A stretch of DNA of 64,000 nucleotides from Carallia brachiata. Lineage: Eukaryota > Streptophyta > Magnoliopsida > Malpighiales > Rhizophoraceae. A model generated the notes under the pieces. It saw nothing but the letters and a program-made list of their open reading frames with translations, was not told the origin of the DNA and made no database searches. The DNA lies in contig JADCRB010000064.1 of NCBI GenBank assembly GCA_021464245.1, forward strand, positions 3,837,455 to 3,901,454, read 5' to 3'. The position numbers and the translations under genes were made by a program. Below are positions 34,990 to 48,000 of the stretch, piece by piece; the stretch's first letter is position 1, and each line of letters begins with the position of its first letter.

Positions 34990-37900
34990 TGGGCGTTAGT
35001 GTTTGTGCACAAACTCAAAAGATGCTTTCAATGTCAATTTCTAGCCGTTTGGTGGTTTTTTCCGCTCTTGCACCAGATAAAAACTCGCCTCCTTCTGGTA
35101 AATACATATGCATCTCAAAACACAGACCGTAGATATTTTATATATAGTATAGCAGTTAGGATAGAGAGGGGGGCGGACGTCCATTGACTCTAAATGGACT
35201 TCGGATTTCCCCCCCCCCTTTTTTTTTTCTTTTTTCTTTTTCCTTTTTCTGTTTTTTAAGTCTCCAAATTCTAATTGGGGAAGAAAAAATAAAAATCTCT
35301 CTCAGAAAAACTATTTCCGTTCTTATTCTTCGTGGGAAAATTTTCCTATTTAACTTCGCCCACATATAAGAACAAATTAAATTATGAATATATACAATAA
35401 TAATATCCTTTAATATTGATTCTCTTATAAATAAAACGTGTAAATAATAATAATAATTGTTATTATTATTATTATTATTAGAGTATAATTATCTATGGAA
35501 AACGGCAAATTTTGTTTCCAGTATAACGTACGCGTTGTAGGATTTCTTCCTCTATTTGTATGCAAAGTATAATTTGTTGTAAAAGAGTATCAAAATTGTG
35601 CATTTTATTTCTCCCCTTGTACGTCCGGTATTGTTTATTGTAATGGACTATTAATATTGCATAATTGTAATTTCAGGCCTGTAACAATTTTGGATTGCCT
35701 GTCTTGTTAAAAAAAAAAAATTAATTGTCTTAAGCATTATAAAGTGGATAAATCAAGAGTTCTATAATCCATGAAATTCAATAAAAGTTTAAAGTTTTGA
35801 AAAAGAATACCTAGAATTTAGATGGAAGAATAATTTTTGAACTTTTAAAGTGGTTATTTTTATATTATTTTGGGATGTTATTATCCTAGGTTTAGAAAAA
35901 GTGTTTCAAACCGATTTATTATTATTATTATTATTATATTATTATTTTGTTTCCTGATTTGTTTCAAACCAAATTGAGATGGAGGTTTTTGAGGTTTTTT
36001 TTAATAATAATTATTATTATTATCACCACAAAAATAATTATCCAAATCAAAGGTTGTATATTAGCATAAGAATTCTGAAAATCTTAACCCAATCACCGCC
36101 AGTGTTATTTTTACGATAAAAAGATCCGTTTCTGTGTTTAATTATCCCACGAAGAAACGCGGTGATTGGTTAATGATGCGGTCTTTTAGTTAATCTATCG
36201 TCGAATGTACTATTATGTCCTTTCATTTAAGCTGCTGATATTCATCAAAGATCAGGAATACCAGGGTAAATCCGGCCAATAATAAGATGACGTCATCATC
36301 GTACACTTGTATGCAATCTGGACTCGAAAGAGTCAATAAAGACGTTTTTCAGAGTTCTCTAGTTTTCATCTGTAATTTATACTTAATCAATTTTGAATAT
36401 ATTTTTCTACCGTAACAATTATAAGTTGAAACATTTTACAGCCTAATTAGTACTGAAGTAATTTAAAAATTATGAATTCGAATCACAGTTAAAATAAATT
36501 AAAAAAAAATCAACAAATTCTAAAGGTAATAGTCAATATTGTTCTTTGTACATGGTGCTTTGTCTGAGCCAAAAGAAGGCTTTTTAATTTGTTGGGATTG
36601 GGTAGAAATTTTGGTAGGATTATCTTTCGGGGGGGTTTAGAATGTAGAGGAAAGGAGAATGCCTTTTTGGTATGCAATAGGTGAGTGAGTCCATTCTTTT
36701 TCAGCTATAAAGGGGAGTTGTTTATGCCCTTTCTAAATGAAATAAGCTTTTTATTGATTACGTATAATGAGTCCAACAAAAGTCTGTCTAATGAGATTAA
36801 ACCTGAGCTCCTTGTTGGGAATAGGGACTCAGAAGGTTTTAAGCGGATGATCAGTGCATATCTATAACTAATCATTATTAAACTCATTAATTCACGAAAT
36901 GCTAATGGATAATTATACCACGGCCCTCCAACTTCCCATTGGGCATAACATTTTTTATTTGTCAGTTGAAATCAGAGTACAAAAACCTCAAAAAAAAAAA
37001 AAAAAGGGTTTGGTATAAGGAAATTTGAAAGTTGTTTGATACTCATTGCTACTCTAGTTTTGTAATTTTGGATATACGGTTAAAACCTCTGCTCCCTAAT
37101 TTCATTTTCTTGATTTAGTTGCAAATTTCCACCTAAGATATGAGAACTTGAGAAGTAGAATAACTTGAGAAAGTGATAATTTTATTCTTTTTTTTAGTAC
37201 AACTCATTTATGATTAACTCCACGTAAATTTATTTTTTATTTTTTATACAAGCAAAGTTTATTTATTATATGATATAAAATTATGAGTAAATTATACTTA
37301 TTAAAAAATAAGAGTTAAATTAAAATTTTTCAGTTTTTACAATTTTTGACCAATATTGAAGAGGAAGCTCCTTTTTTTTTTTCTTTAATTGCAATATTTA
37401 CGAGGAGAGCAGTAAAATTAAGAAGGAGTAGCAAGGGAACAAAGCGAGAGTGGCGGACATGGGTTGAAGACTGGCCTTGTAATGGTATAGATATTACAGG
37501 AATATTACTCTAGCAACTGACTAAAATATAGTCTTCTTCGTTTCATTTTTTTTTTAAACAGAAATATTATGTACACACATATTAATATATATATTTTTAT
37601 ATATGAATATAATAATTATTTATTTACTGTATCAGCAAAAAAAATTTATAATAATCTTTTTTTTGAAAAAAAATATAAAAAAATATTAATATATATATAT
37701 ATTATATTTTAAAATAATACTTATTTAAATTAAATTTTATTTTTTATAATAAAAATAAAAAAATATTAAAATAATAGTGCCAAGGTCGGTCTCGGTGGAC
37801 CTATTTAGTCCCTTTTGTAAAATTATTTGCTTGCACGTGCTTGACTAGTTGCACAAAAATCGTCAATTTTTAATTAGTTTGTTGTCCTTTAGATTTATTG

Positions 37901-38360
37901 CATGGTGGTTGGTATCATAATAATATTTTTTTTTGACAGATAATATAATTATACCGTATGTTTTATTATTTACTTGTCGTGTAACATTTTTTTTAGGTAA
38001 GAAATAACTAGCCAAATTCTCAACACGCAGCAACAAAGTAATTCATGAATTTTTTTGAATACAAAAAATTTGGTTCTAAAGGAGATTTTGATATAGTAAT
38101 AAAGTGATATAAATTATAAATGGTTGAATTTATTAAAAAATAAATAAATTATCAAATATTATTAAATAAAATTATTTATTTATTATTATTTATTTAAAGT
38201 CATATAATATTACTTTTTTTTTTTTTTTTTGAAGAGAAGATTAGAGTTTTAGATAAAGGTTAAAAACACGCGTTCATTTTTGGCACTCACAATTCACACG
38301 CAAGTTTATTTGACTCGTAATACTTGCCACGTACTGGACAAATGGCACCCACAGAAATGT
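34990..38360. other. AT-rich gene desert, part 1
   Basis: No gene is supported. It includes (AAT)n/(TTA)n simple repeats at 35436-35480 and 35918-35945 and long AT-only stretches near 37,560-37,780. A motif at 38,100-38,210 resembles ones near 16,200 and 39,300. Confidence 0.55.
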
Positions 38361-38494
38361 ACCCCTCATTTGTTAAGATATTATTAACGAGACGAGCATC
38401 TTTGGCGATGAAAGCGAAGGCATTGTCACCCTTCATTTGTTAAGACATCATTAACGGGACAGGCAACTTTGGCGATGAAAGGGAAGCCATTATC
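38361..38494 (+). repeat. 67-bp tandem duplication
   Basis: Units at 38361-38427 and 38428-38494 share the order catttgttaaga, ttaacg, tttggcgatgaaag and ccatt/gcatt with roughly 15% divergence by eye. No coding frame is evident. Confidence 0.85.
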
Positions 38495-41145
38495 CTAATA
38501 TCAGAAAAAAAAAAAATTAATATCAGAATCTGAAGAAGGATAACATAACAAGACACAGATATTCTTCTTTGATCCTTAGATGCCAACCCCATGTGTCCGT
38601 TTTCCTTACCGTACTATACTACTATCCTATTGGTAATCATGCTTGAACAAATGATTAAAATTCGGTGGGTCCGTGTGTGCCTCGGAGCCGCGATTAATTG
38701 CTTTGCGGGACTTCTTATTTTAGAAAATGATCAGTAAGGTTGTACTGTATAAATTTGTTAAGAAAGATTATATTAGATAATGTTATCAAATCGATTAGAT
38801 TATATACATTAAATTTTTGATTAAATAAATTTTATATGCTTAGTTAATGTCACCAAACAGTTTAAGATTTGCTAAAATTCACGTACATTTAATTCTATTA
38901 CTGAATTTAATAGAACTCAAACCATTGATTTTTCACACAAAACAAGTTTTTTTTTTTACCATTTCGATCATACGGTTGGTTGTGGAAAAAATTTTAATTG
39001 TTGAGAGATATTTTTCATATTGACGCAATAGTCATTAATGTTTTGATTCAATTTTCTTTGAAAATAAATTTCGTCACTCAAGTATTAATAATTCCACAAA
39101 TCGTCTAAGTTCTATCTGTGTAACACAAGCAATACAAATTTCAATCACAGTAGCAATAAACCGTATTCTTTCGTATATATAAACGATGACGTGCGTACGA
39201 GAATTCAAACCGCACGCACTCCCTTTATAAATGCCACTTGCTTTGTTTTCGGTAATTTTTGTGTGAGTAATTTTATATCACTTTAAAATAAGTAATTATA
39301 AATAATTATATTGTTTTATCTAATAAATCTGATAATTTATTTATATTTTTATAAATTTAATTATTTAATAATTCATATTATTTTATTTTTATTTTAAATT
39401 AATTAAATACAGCTATCGCTTTTCTTTTTATATTGCACAAGCCGGACGAGGTGAAGTATACATGCTAATGCCGGCAATTTTGATTCCCTGAGGTGCAAAC
39501 TGCAAACAATTGGGAGCTTAAATGTACGATTTCTTTTTGGTACAGCCTACAAGTACGACATCTTCCTTTTTGATTTTATTTTTTTTTAAAAAAAATAATG
39601 CTATACATATCATATAAATTCATGTGTATTGAAAGACTCTTTGTTAGTTTTATTTAACTAATTTTTATTAAAAAAATTTATTATTTCAGTATTATTAGGT
39701 TTGACACGTTTAATTACAGTATTAATAATTTAAAATTTATGACGTGCAGCTTATAGTACATCTAAAAACGAAAAATATTACTGCAAAGACTTGAATTGGA
39801 CCGTGACTACTAACTCAAGTGGCGACTTCATTATCTCTAAATATATCCAAAAATGAAAGAGAGAATTTTGTTGATGCAATTAACAAAAAAAAAACTCTGA
39901 TTTTAAATTTTTTATAAAGAATAAATGCAACTCTTTTATTTTTTTTTAATATATTAGAACTGATAGGTCAGCAATAAATAGAAAAAAAAGTGAATGCTAA
40001 ATCTAAAATTTAAACTCTAAACTTAAAAATTAAAGACATATACTTTTAATTAATTAAGTTAAACTCAGTACACAAAATATAACTCTTTTACAGACTTAGA
40101 GAACATCCTTCAAAAATTATGAAGCTACGCATAAATCAAATCATATTTGACTTTGTTTTACACGAAAATTAAAATTACAATAAATTCTTGCGACTTTCAG
40201 GTCACCCAAAAAAAAAAAAAAAAAAAAGTGAATGTGACACTAATACACTATCTTCTGTTCGCTGGGAAAAACATCTCACAACTTGAGAAAAATCAAAGAC
40301 TCAAACATGTGTTCCACACTTATTCCAAAGTCCCATTCCCATTATTGGTTTATTTTCCAATATGCTAACCAACCTATCAAGTGTTGGAAAAATGGATTTG
40401 GCATTTTCAATAAAATTTTCCTTGTCAATATGCTTTTGACGTGAATTATCTATAGGAGTCCTTTCGGGAACTCAGCCCACATGCAAATGTGTTGGGACTT
40501 CTCACTTTTCTTGACTTATTCACGATCTTTCCCATTTGTCAACTTTCGTAATTGTCCATGTTGCAACTTGCACCCATTTCTCTAATGCTAAACAAGAAAA
40601 TTTCCACAACAATTAAAACAATTGCCGTGAATCTCAAGGAGAATCGCTGCATTTGGACAACCAAAAGAGTCTTTTCTCAATAAACTTCCAAAATGTCATT
40701 TTACCCAAAAGCTTAACATTAAACTGGCAGGCGAGGCTCAAATATAGATTAAACAAGTCCACCTTATTCAAAAAAATTTATAAAGAACTTTAGAACAAAT
40801 GAAACCTCTTGATTATAAAACTCTAATGCTATGTTAGGAACAATTTGACTTAAAAACTTTGACTTTAAGCTCAAGTTGTTGTCGTAAGAGGCAGAAATGG
40901 ATTTTACATCAAACTATAACATACACAAGCGAAGTAGGAGCTAGGGGGTCGGCAGGAGATACTCAGGTTCAACGATGTCCGTGTCTCAAACGGGAAGAAT
41001 TTTGTGGAATCCGCTATTTTTATGTGCCAAGTCCCTTTTTTAAGGAGAGGTTGAACTTCAAACTATGTTCGCAGGAATGCTGCTTGTATCTCAAAGATGG
41101 CAATTTTTTGTAACATGCAAATAAAATTAGCCGTGATTATGCATT
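38495..41145. other. AT-rich gene desert, part 2
   Basis: No gene is supported. Open frames at 40147-40368 and 40859-41113 have no recognisable features. The less AT-rich stretch 40,380-41,110 could be an old retroelement remnant, but I see no LTR pair or polymerase motif. Confidence 0.5.
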
Positions 41146-42141
41146 TGGGGTGCGTTTATTTCATACGATAGGATAGAATAGGATAGACTAGTGGCAAATT
41201 ATCTCACTTTAACTCATATTTAGTTGGTTAATAAGATAAGTATAAGATAAACTAGTGTGAGCTTATTATCTCATGAATATGGGATAGTACTATCATTTTA
41301 ATTCTTATGGGCTAGTCTATTTCACATCATGAATTACTGTTAATAAATTATATATTTACTAAAATATCTTCTTAATTAAAATAAATTTTAAATATTTTTT
41401 AAAAAATTAACATAAAATTTAAAAAATTTATTTCTCTCTCATATTCTCTCTTCCTTTCTCTCTCCTCCCTCTTTCCTTTCTCTCTCCTCCCTCCCCTCTC
41501 TCACTCCTCGTCTCTCTCTCTTTCCTTTCTCTCTCCTCCCTCTTCTCTCTTTCTCACTCCTCATCTCTCTCTGTTCCCTTTCTCTCCCCTCCCTCCTCCT
41601 TCTTCCCTTCCTTTCTCTCTCCTCCCTCTCTCTTCCTTCCTCCCTTCCTTTCTCTTTCCTCACTCTCTCTCTCTCTCGTGCTCATTCATTCTTTTTTTTC
41701 ATATAAATTTGAAATTTTATCTTTTAAAATTTATTTAATTTTTCTTCAAAAAATTAAAAAAAATATTAATCTTTTTTTATATTTTAAAATTTATTTGTAT
41801 AAATAAAATTAATACTTAATTTTAAAAAATATTTTTTATACAAAATTAAAAAATTATAATATAAAATAAATATTAATTTTATTACTTAATTTTAATTATT
41901 TTTAATAAAAAGATTAAAATTAATAGTAAATATAAATTAATTATTTTTAAGGGTAAAAAAGTAATTTTGATATGCTATATTATTCTATCTCATATCATCC
42001 AAATTATATAAAATAACTATTCGATACTATTTGATAACATTCAAATATAATATAAACTAATAATATAGTTTATTTTATACTATATTAATCTATATTATTT
42101 TATATCGTACTGTTTAATCTATGTACCAAACGCATTTTTGA
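41146..42141. mobile_element. Putative non-autonomous DNA transposon with imperfect inverted ends
   Basis: The left end reads TTGGGGTGCGTTTATTTCAT; the right end, inverted, reads CAAAAATGCGTTTGGTACAT. They share TGCGTTT and a following CAT. Both ends continue inward with ATA/AGGATAG-type AT-rich sequence. No target duplication is clear and there is no coding capacity. It encloses a pyrimidine-rich minisatellite. Confidence 0.42.
41432..41690 (+). repeat. Pyrimidine-only CT-rich minisatellite
   Basis: About 260 bases almost free of purines on this strand. Degenerate units of roughly 60 bases (tttcctttctctctcctccc, then a ctctcactcctc block) repeat. The minus-strand open frame across it (arginine/glutamate only) is an artefact of composition. 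Confidence 0.85.
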
Positions 42142-43325
42142 TGTTAAGGTTGTACTTTTATCCATCAACACGGACCTCGGACTGCTGGAGGTTTAAGTTA
42201 TGGACATGACATGTCACTGCCTTGACTTGTTATTTAATGGCGTAATCAAGTGAAGGATTGCACGATAAACTGGAAAGACCTATCTAAAGGATAACTGTTA
42301 GCTAAGGATAGAAATTAGCAAAATGACAAAAACAATATGCTTTAGAATGTAATAAATGAAAATTACTTAAAATAATAGGTTAATAATAATTTAAAGTATT
42401 TTTTTTACTCTTGATTAGTGTTTGAGTATCAACGACAGCGTGTGAAGTTTTGACTTTTAATTTATTTGGTAGTGATCGTGAGCTGCGAGTTTTCAATTTT
42501 AAGTTCAGTAATCGTTGTAACTAGTTTGAAAGAGTCACGCTCAAACCCAACAGTATTTAAGTGGTAAATTAATTCTTATAAAAGTTGTTAAATAAAGTGT
42601 TCAAATGAAAGATATTACAACTTTAATTTAAAAATTTAGTGATCGTTATATTTGTTATAGATTTTTTTAAAATATATATATATAATAAACGAAAATTTGA
42701 TCAATATTGATTAACATGTGGCTAAACTGCTTGTACGGTACCGCTTGGATTGACCCTCTTTTTTTTTTTGGTTTGAAGAAATTTTATACCATCCATCATT
42801 GTATATAATATTGTACGCAAAGGGCGATGTAAGATTCATCATTATCAAACAAGTTAATTTACGTAAATTCAATAGCTAGAGGAGTTGAATATTCAACAAT
42901 AAAGTACTCTGAAGAAACAGTATTAAAATTCTGAATTTAGTGCATTGTAATTATTGAGATACTAATCTGTTAATTATTTAGTATACATATTTTTTTTGAT
43001 ATGATTCATGTTCGAGTTTTGATGCTGAAAAATTTATCTGCCTTAATTATTTAGAAATATGTTAGAACATGGTTGTCAATTTAAAATTCGTTAATATTAT
43101 TTTTAGACGTCAAAAATATTTATTAAATTTAATAATATTAAGGTGGTGAGTAATTTATTTTTTAAAAATAATTAAATATAACTTAAATAAATAAAAATTA
43201 TTTTGATCTGAATTTATAAATTTAATAATTAATATTATTACGCGGCAATAGTTACGCGGCAATAGACTTTTTTACTGTTAAAAAAAATTAAGGCATTGGA
43301 AAAAACAGCTCCTCCACTTTTTGTT
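42142..43325. other. AT-rich gene desert, part 3
   Basis: No gene is supported. It contains a 14-base direct repeat ttacgcggcaatag at about 43238-43265. Confidence 0.5.
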
Positions 43326-44290
43326 ATAATTAATGCGTCAAGAACTATAGGTGGCCAGGGGAAGGCAAAAGTGCGTTAAACAAGACAAAATAGATGGCAG
43401 AGGAGCTAAGATAAATGAAAGGAAAGTGTTGGATCAGGATGCCTAAGCCTTACGGAATGGGACAATTTTTATTTCATGATGGCTGACGAAGGAAATTAAG
43501 TGGCACAGACTGTTCGGAAGAGGTTCAATTGGGTGGCCTTCTTGGGAGTTTCCTAGAAAGCTCAGCTGTGGGTCAACAATGACTGATCGATGCAACAATT
43601 CGTTTCTGTGGCAGACAGCAACCTCATAAAGTAATATTCTTCTTCTGGAATTATGATAGCCTGATAGGGATGCAACCCTACCACTCCAATTTATGTTTAT
43701 TTAACGCATTTCGAGTGAGGTTGTTATCATGTGCACGACTCGCTATCGTGCTCCCGGCACTTTTCTCGCTTTTGTTTGCCTCGTGCAGTTCCTCCGGTCT
43801 TGTTTGCCGGTTAGTGCTCTTCCATGAGCTGTTGTTGGTCTTTTGTGGCCGTTTCTTGCTATTCTCCTTGTTGTTGATTGGTGGCAGTGTGGGTTACTTG
43901 TCTCATCTTTGACAGGTTGTGGCGTGGGTCCCTAGTTCTTTCCTTTGTTGACTAGACTCCAGTTCTTCCTTGTTTAGGGGTGCCTTCCCCGCTTTCCTCT
44001 ATCGTTCGGAGATAGGTGGTGGCGCGGGGAGGGCTCCTTTTTTTGTTGTGCTGTGCAGATCGGGCCTTGTACAGACGAGGTTAGAGGGTTGGTGGCTCTG
44101 ATGCTCCTTCAGTTGCAGGGATGGATTTCCGTTCGAGTCGCACCTTGGCTTAGTTTCACCGGCTGTCTACCTGCTGGGTTTCGTTTCAGTGGCATTCACG
44201 ACTAGTGGTTATCCTCTGTTGTAGTTGTTTCCAGCGTCTGACCGCTCGTGTGGCGGTGTGCTCTCATCACCAGCGTCAAAATTTCATGTT
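43326..44290. other. GC- and TG-rich block of unknown origin
   Basis: Base composition changes sharply from the AT-rich surroundings. A 44-base part has GTTCGAGTC, a B-box-like core (about 44133-44141), and the block ends in gaagaagaaaaaaaag, like a retroposon A-tail. The plus-strand frame 43670-43912 is leucine- and serine-rich but unrecognised. It could be a SINE or LINE remnant or an inserted gene fragment; I cannot tell. Confidence 0.35.
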
Positions 44291-44768
44291 TTTTTGAAGA
44301 AGAAAAAAAAGATCATATTGTTCAAGGGTTTGGTTGATCTAATTGTATTACATTTCCCACCAAAACCCAATTGATTCTGAGCCGTTCACCTCATTCTGCC
44401 TGCCTTGTTGCTTTTAGGCCTTCCTTTGGGGTACTTAATTTCACTGCAAGAATAGACTTCATCACACCTTCTAAAATTGTAATAGCCTATTTGTCTTGTT
44501 CAGCTTTTTAGCATTTGAGCCTCCAGTCTCTTAGTCATTACATGGGCCCAATCACCCAAGAGTGAACTGGACTTGTGCCACATTAACATGCATTCAGGAT
44601 TAGAGATTTCAATACCCAAAAAGAAAAAGAAAAAGAAAAATAAACAGCGTCACTCTTTTGTAATTCAAATGATCAATACATCATTTATTGAAAGAAATAA
44701 AGAAAGATCTTTTTAAACCTCCACGGATAGGTAGTCCAGTATCTTTAAAATGAAAGGATGTCAAAGTT
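44291..44768. other. Intergenic spacer
   Basis: Moderately AT-rich, no gene signal, with an A-rich aaaaagaaaaag run near 44618-44640. Confidence 0.5.
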
Positions 44769-44771
44769 TAA

Positions 44772-45015
44772 TGTTTTGTTTGGATTGCAAGAAAGGAAAT
44801 GAAAAAAAAAAATAGTACAATAATGATAATGTTATGATTGATAAAAAGTAATATTTAGAAAGTTATGAGAAAGAAAATAAATAGTAAATTGTGAGAGAAA
44901 AAGTAAAAGTTAGTTGTTTAGAATGATAAAAAATAAATAAAAGAAAATATGAATAGAAAATAATTTCTTATCATTTTCTTTTCCTACCCTTTCCTATGTT
45001 TTCCCAAACAAAGCA
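44772..45015 (+). mobile_element. Tourist-like MITE, copy C
   Basis: About 244 bp flanked by TAA at 44769-44771 and TAA at 45016-45018. The termini are TGTTTTGTTTGGATT and, inverted, TGCTTTGTTTGGGAA. The interior (agtacaataatgataatgtt, then tttagaaagttatgagaaag and aaagttagttgtttagaatg) is collinear with copy B. It is non-coding. The TNA target duplication and GTTTGG ends fit PIF/Harbinger-derived Tourist elements. Confidence 0.8.
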
Positions 45016-45018
45016 TAA

Positions 45019-48000
45019 AAGTTCAATTGAAATGAACTAAACGATAAAAAAGAGAGGCACGAATCAAGTTTATGCGGTTATATCTTTTTTATAAACATTA
45101 TTTGAATATGTATGACAGTTGAGTAATCTTACCTTTCACCTAGGCTTGCACTTCAACTGGAACCAACTGAATGATTGATTAAAGAAAATAAGCTTTGCAA
45201 CCACAAAGCTATGAGCTCAGTTATGGTAATTTCTTTTTCTTTTTTCATTTGTAGTCTCCCTTAAATTGGACTGAAATAGTGAACCTGATGTGGTGAAAAT
45301 GTTTATTGCCAATAGAGAATAATCATTGTCATGCATAGATGAAAGTATGTTCTTTAATCAATAAATCCATAAAGAAAGTCCAAGATCCAAATCCTTTGCA
45401 AATTAATAAGTTATCACTTCTCCGAAAGGGGAATCTTAGCCATCGTTGATAATTTCTAGTTCCTAGCTGTTTTTTAATTGTATGTTTTTATCTGATGTTG
45501 GTACAACAACTCGGGGAATCCTGCAATGTATTGCATTTTAGAACATAAATAAACAACGGCCGCTGCCTGCAGGTGATCCATGTCCCAAACTTTTGGCTTT
45601 TTTTTTTTTTCCTTGCGCCCATGTATTGTGAGTTGTGACATTGCCTGCACAATAAATTCACATTGACGTCCATGTTGGAACATTTTCAAAGCGTAAATTG
45701 TGCATAGTTTCTTTTTGAACAACTAATATGTAGAACTAATAATATTTTTAAGATAATTCAATGGGTTTCTTTGAGTGATTAAGTGTTTTAAATTTTATAT
45801 AAAGACAATTCATAATAAGACAAATTTTTGTATTCAAATTTTTATATGGTCAAATTTTTTTCATAGACAAAAAAAAACCACTAACATAAGAAAGAAAGTT
45901 ATTTTTTTGTACATAGTTCATACTCTTGTAGCACATAAAAGTTGACAAGATTAAAAAATTAAAAAATTTATAAAACTTACAATTTACTTAACGTAAAATA
46001 AATATATAAATAATATACACAATATAGTTAATTACGCCAACTCTATCTCTTATTCTCATATTTAGCAATCATTTTTTCAGTGCCGCAAGTGGGAACATCG
46101 TTCTAGGTGAAAAAAAAAAAAACGAAGAAAAAATTTCTTAAAATCACTTGACCGCTGTCCAGTTCCATGACAAATATTTTGCAATTATAGGGTAGTGAAA
46201 GGCTGGTAGATTTTTATTTTGGGACCATTGTTTCATGTCCTACTCATTGAAAAGCAATGTTTTTTTTTTTTTCCGAGAAAGATCATTGAAAAGCAATCTT
46301 AATCGCTGGTAGATTAGGTTTGCGGTCAATAAGGGGTACTCTGCCTCTTTTTGTGGGCATTGGGCAACAACATGTGCCTTCAGAGTGAAGTCCTCAAAAC
46401 TAATTCATCTACCTTATAAGATTTTTTTTTTTAAAAGAAGGTTAAATCTATACAAGAGACATGTCAAAAAAAAAATTTATATAAGAAAAGAGAAGAGAAG
46501 AGAAGAGAGTGTGATGAAAGTTGAACTTTCAATCACACTTTTAATCAACAAAATTAGTGACTATTATAAATTAATACTTATGATCACTTCATAAGAATTT
46601 TGTCATTTTGTATTATAGGATTAACAATAGATAAAGTGACTCTTAATGACATACAAAAACGTGTCAATAACTATGATAACAACTATATTCCCAAATGATT
46701 GATGTTAATTATATTAATTTTTCCTATTATTTGATTCTATTATAGACTAAGTTTTACGATGGGATCTAATTGTTGTAAATCTTTTTGTAGCCATTGATTC
46801 TCTAATCAAGTTTGATCTTTATTCTTCTCTTTTCTCCCCATCCAGGAACGCGGAACGTATATAGTTGCCAAATATATAAAAATGGGACAACAACCATTGG
46901 AAAGTGGTGACCCTCTTTGTCCTTATGGAATAAATAAACAAAGGTAAAAAGCTCGGCAGCAATACTTAAGAAGTAGGCGTTCATATGATCTCATAAATAA
47001 ATAAAGTTTAATATAGAAAAAATATTTTATTGTCATTTTATGGTTATTATAATGTTGAATAAGCGTTACTGCATACTGATGCACAAAACAAATTTCCACC
47101 TTCTAATTTGCTATTCAAGTCTAATTTACCTTAAAACAAGATTATAATATTGACATTAATTAACAGTTCTAATTAGAATTCAAAAGAGTTTTTTTTTTAA
47201 TCTAAGTTAATTAATTTAGATTGAAACTTAAATTCAAGATTTTTAATTTTAAAATCAAATTCAGTATTTATTGAGCTCTAGCTCATCGATTCGAAAATCA
47301 TTCTTGTAAGTCTCAGGTAAACATACGATAAAATAATTGCTAAAAAAAAAAGCATGCGAATAAATAAAAAATTAAAAAGAGCGGAGCACGCCTAGGCCTA
47401 GCACATTTGACGGGCCCATTTGGTAACGAAACTTTGGACTAAAGAATAGTCTTGCGTCATCTCATGATCTGTGGACTGGTCCAAACGAGTATAACACTTA
47501 CTTTTAGGCAGATTGAAAATCCAATAAGCCCAAAGACAGACATTGCCAATCCCTAGTCCCAAAAAAGAAGTTATAAAAAAATTAAGTTATAGGGCCCAAG
47601 CCTAGCCCAGGAGGTTTACTTTAAAAACAAAAAACGAAACCACCGTGTGTTATAGTATAAGGATAACACGTTGATCAGTAATCGCTAATATGGATAGTAG
47701 GAGTCTGTCACATTTTTAACTAGAGGTCTCAAGTTTAAATTCTTAAAAATACAATCACATTAAATATTTGTTGAAAAACTTTTGTCGCTCCCATTAAGTT
47801 GGATACTGAGCGGTCCCAGACAAAAAAAAAACAAATAACACCCTGAATGTGCCGACTGTGAGAACTTAAATTTGAGGATTTGTTCAACTAATTGAGGGGG
47901 TTGTGTCTCAACCAGTAAGTGGGGTTCGAATTTTATCAAATTTTACTTCTTCTTCTTCGACTATCCAATAAGGCTCCTTATAAAATAAAAAAAAAACTTA

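Noticed and set aside
40380..41110. Possible LTR or retrotransposon remnant beginning TGTTGGAAAAATGG
   Set aside because: No second LTR copy, primer-binding site or polymerase motif found in the window.
41439..41663. Arginine/glutamate-only minus-strand open frame
   Set aside because: A pyrimidine-only minisatellite automatically lacks stops on the purine strand; no protein is implied.
43670..43912. 80-residue leucine/serine-rich frame with signal-like content
   Set aside because: It sits in the GC/TG-rich block, with no homology I can name and no promoter or splice context.
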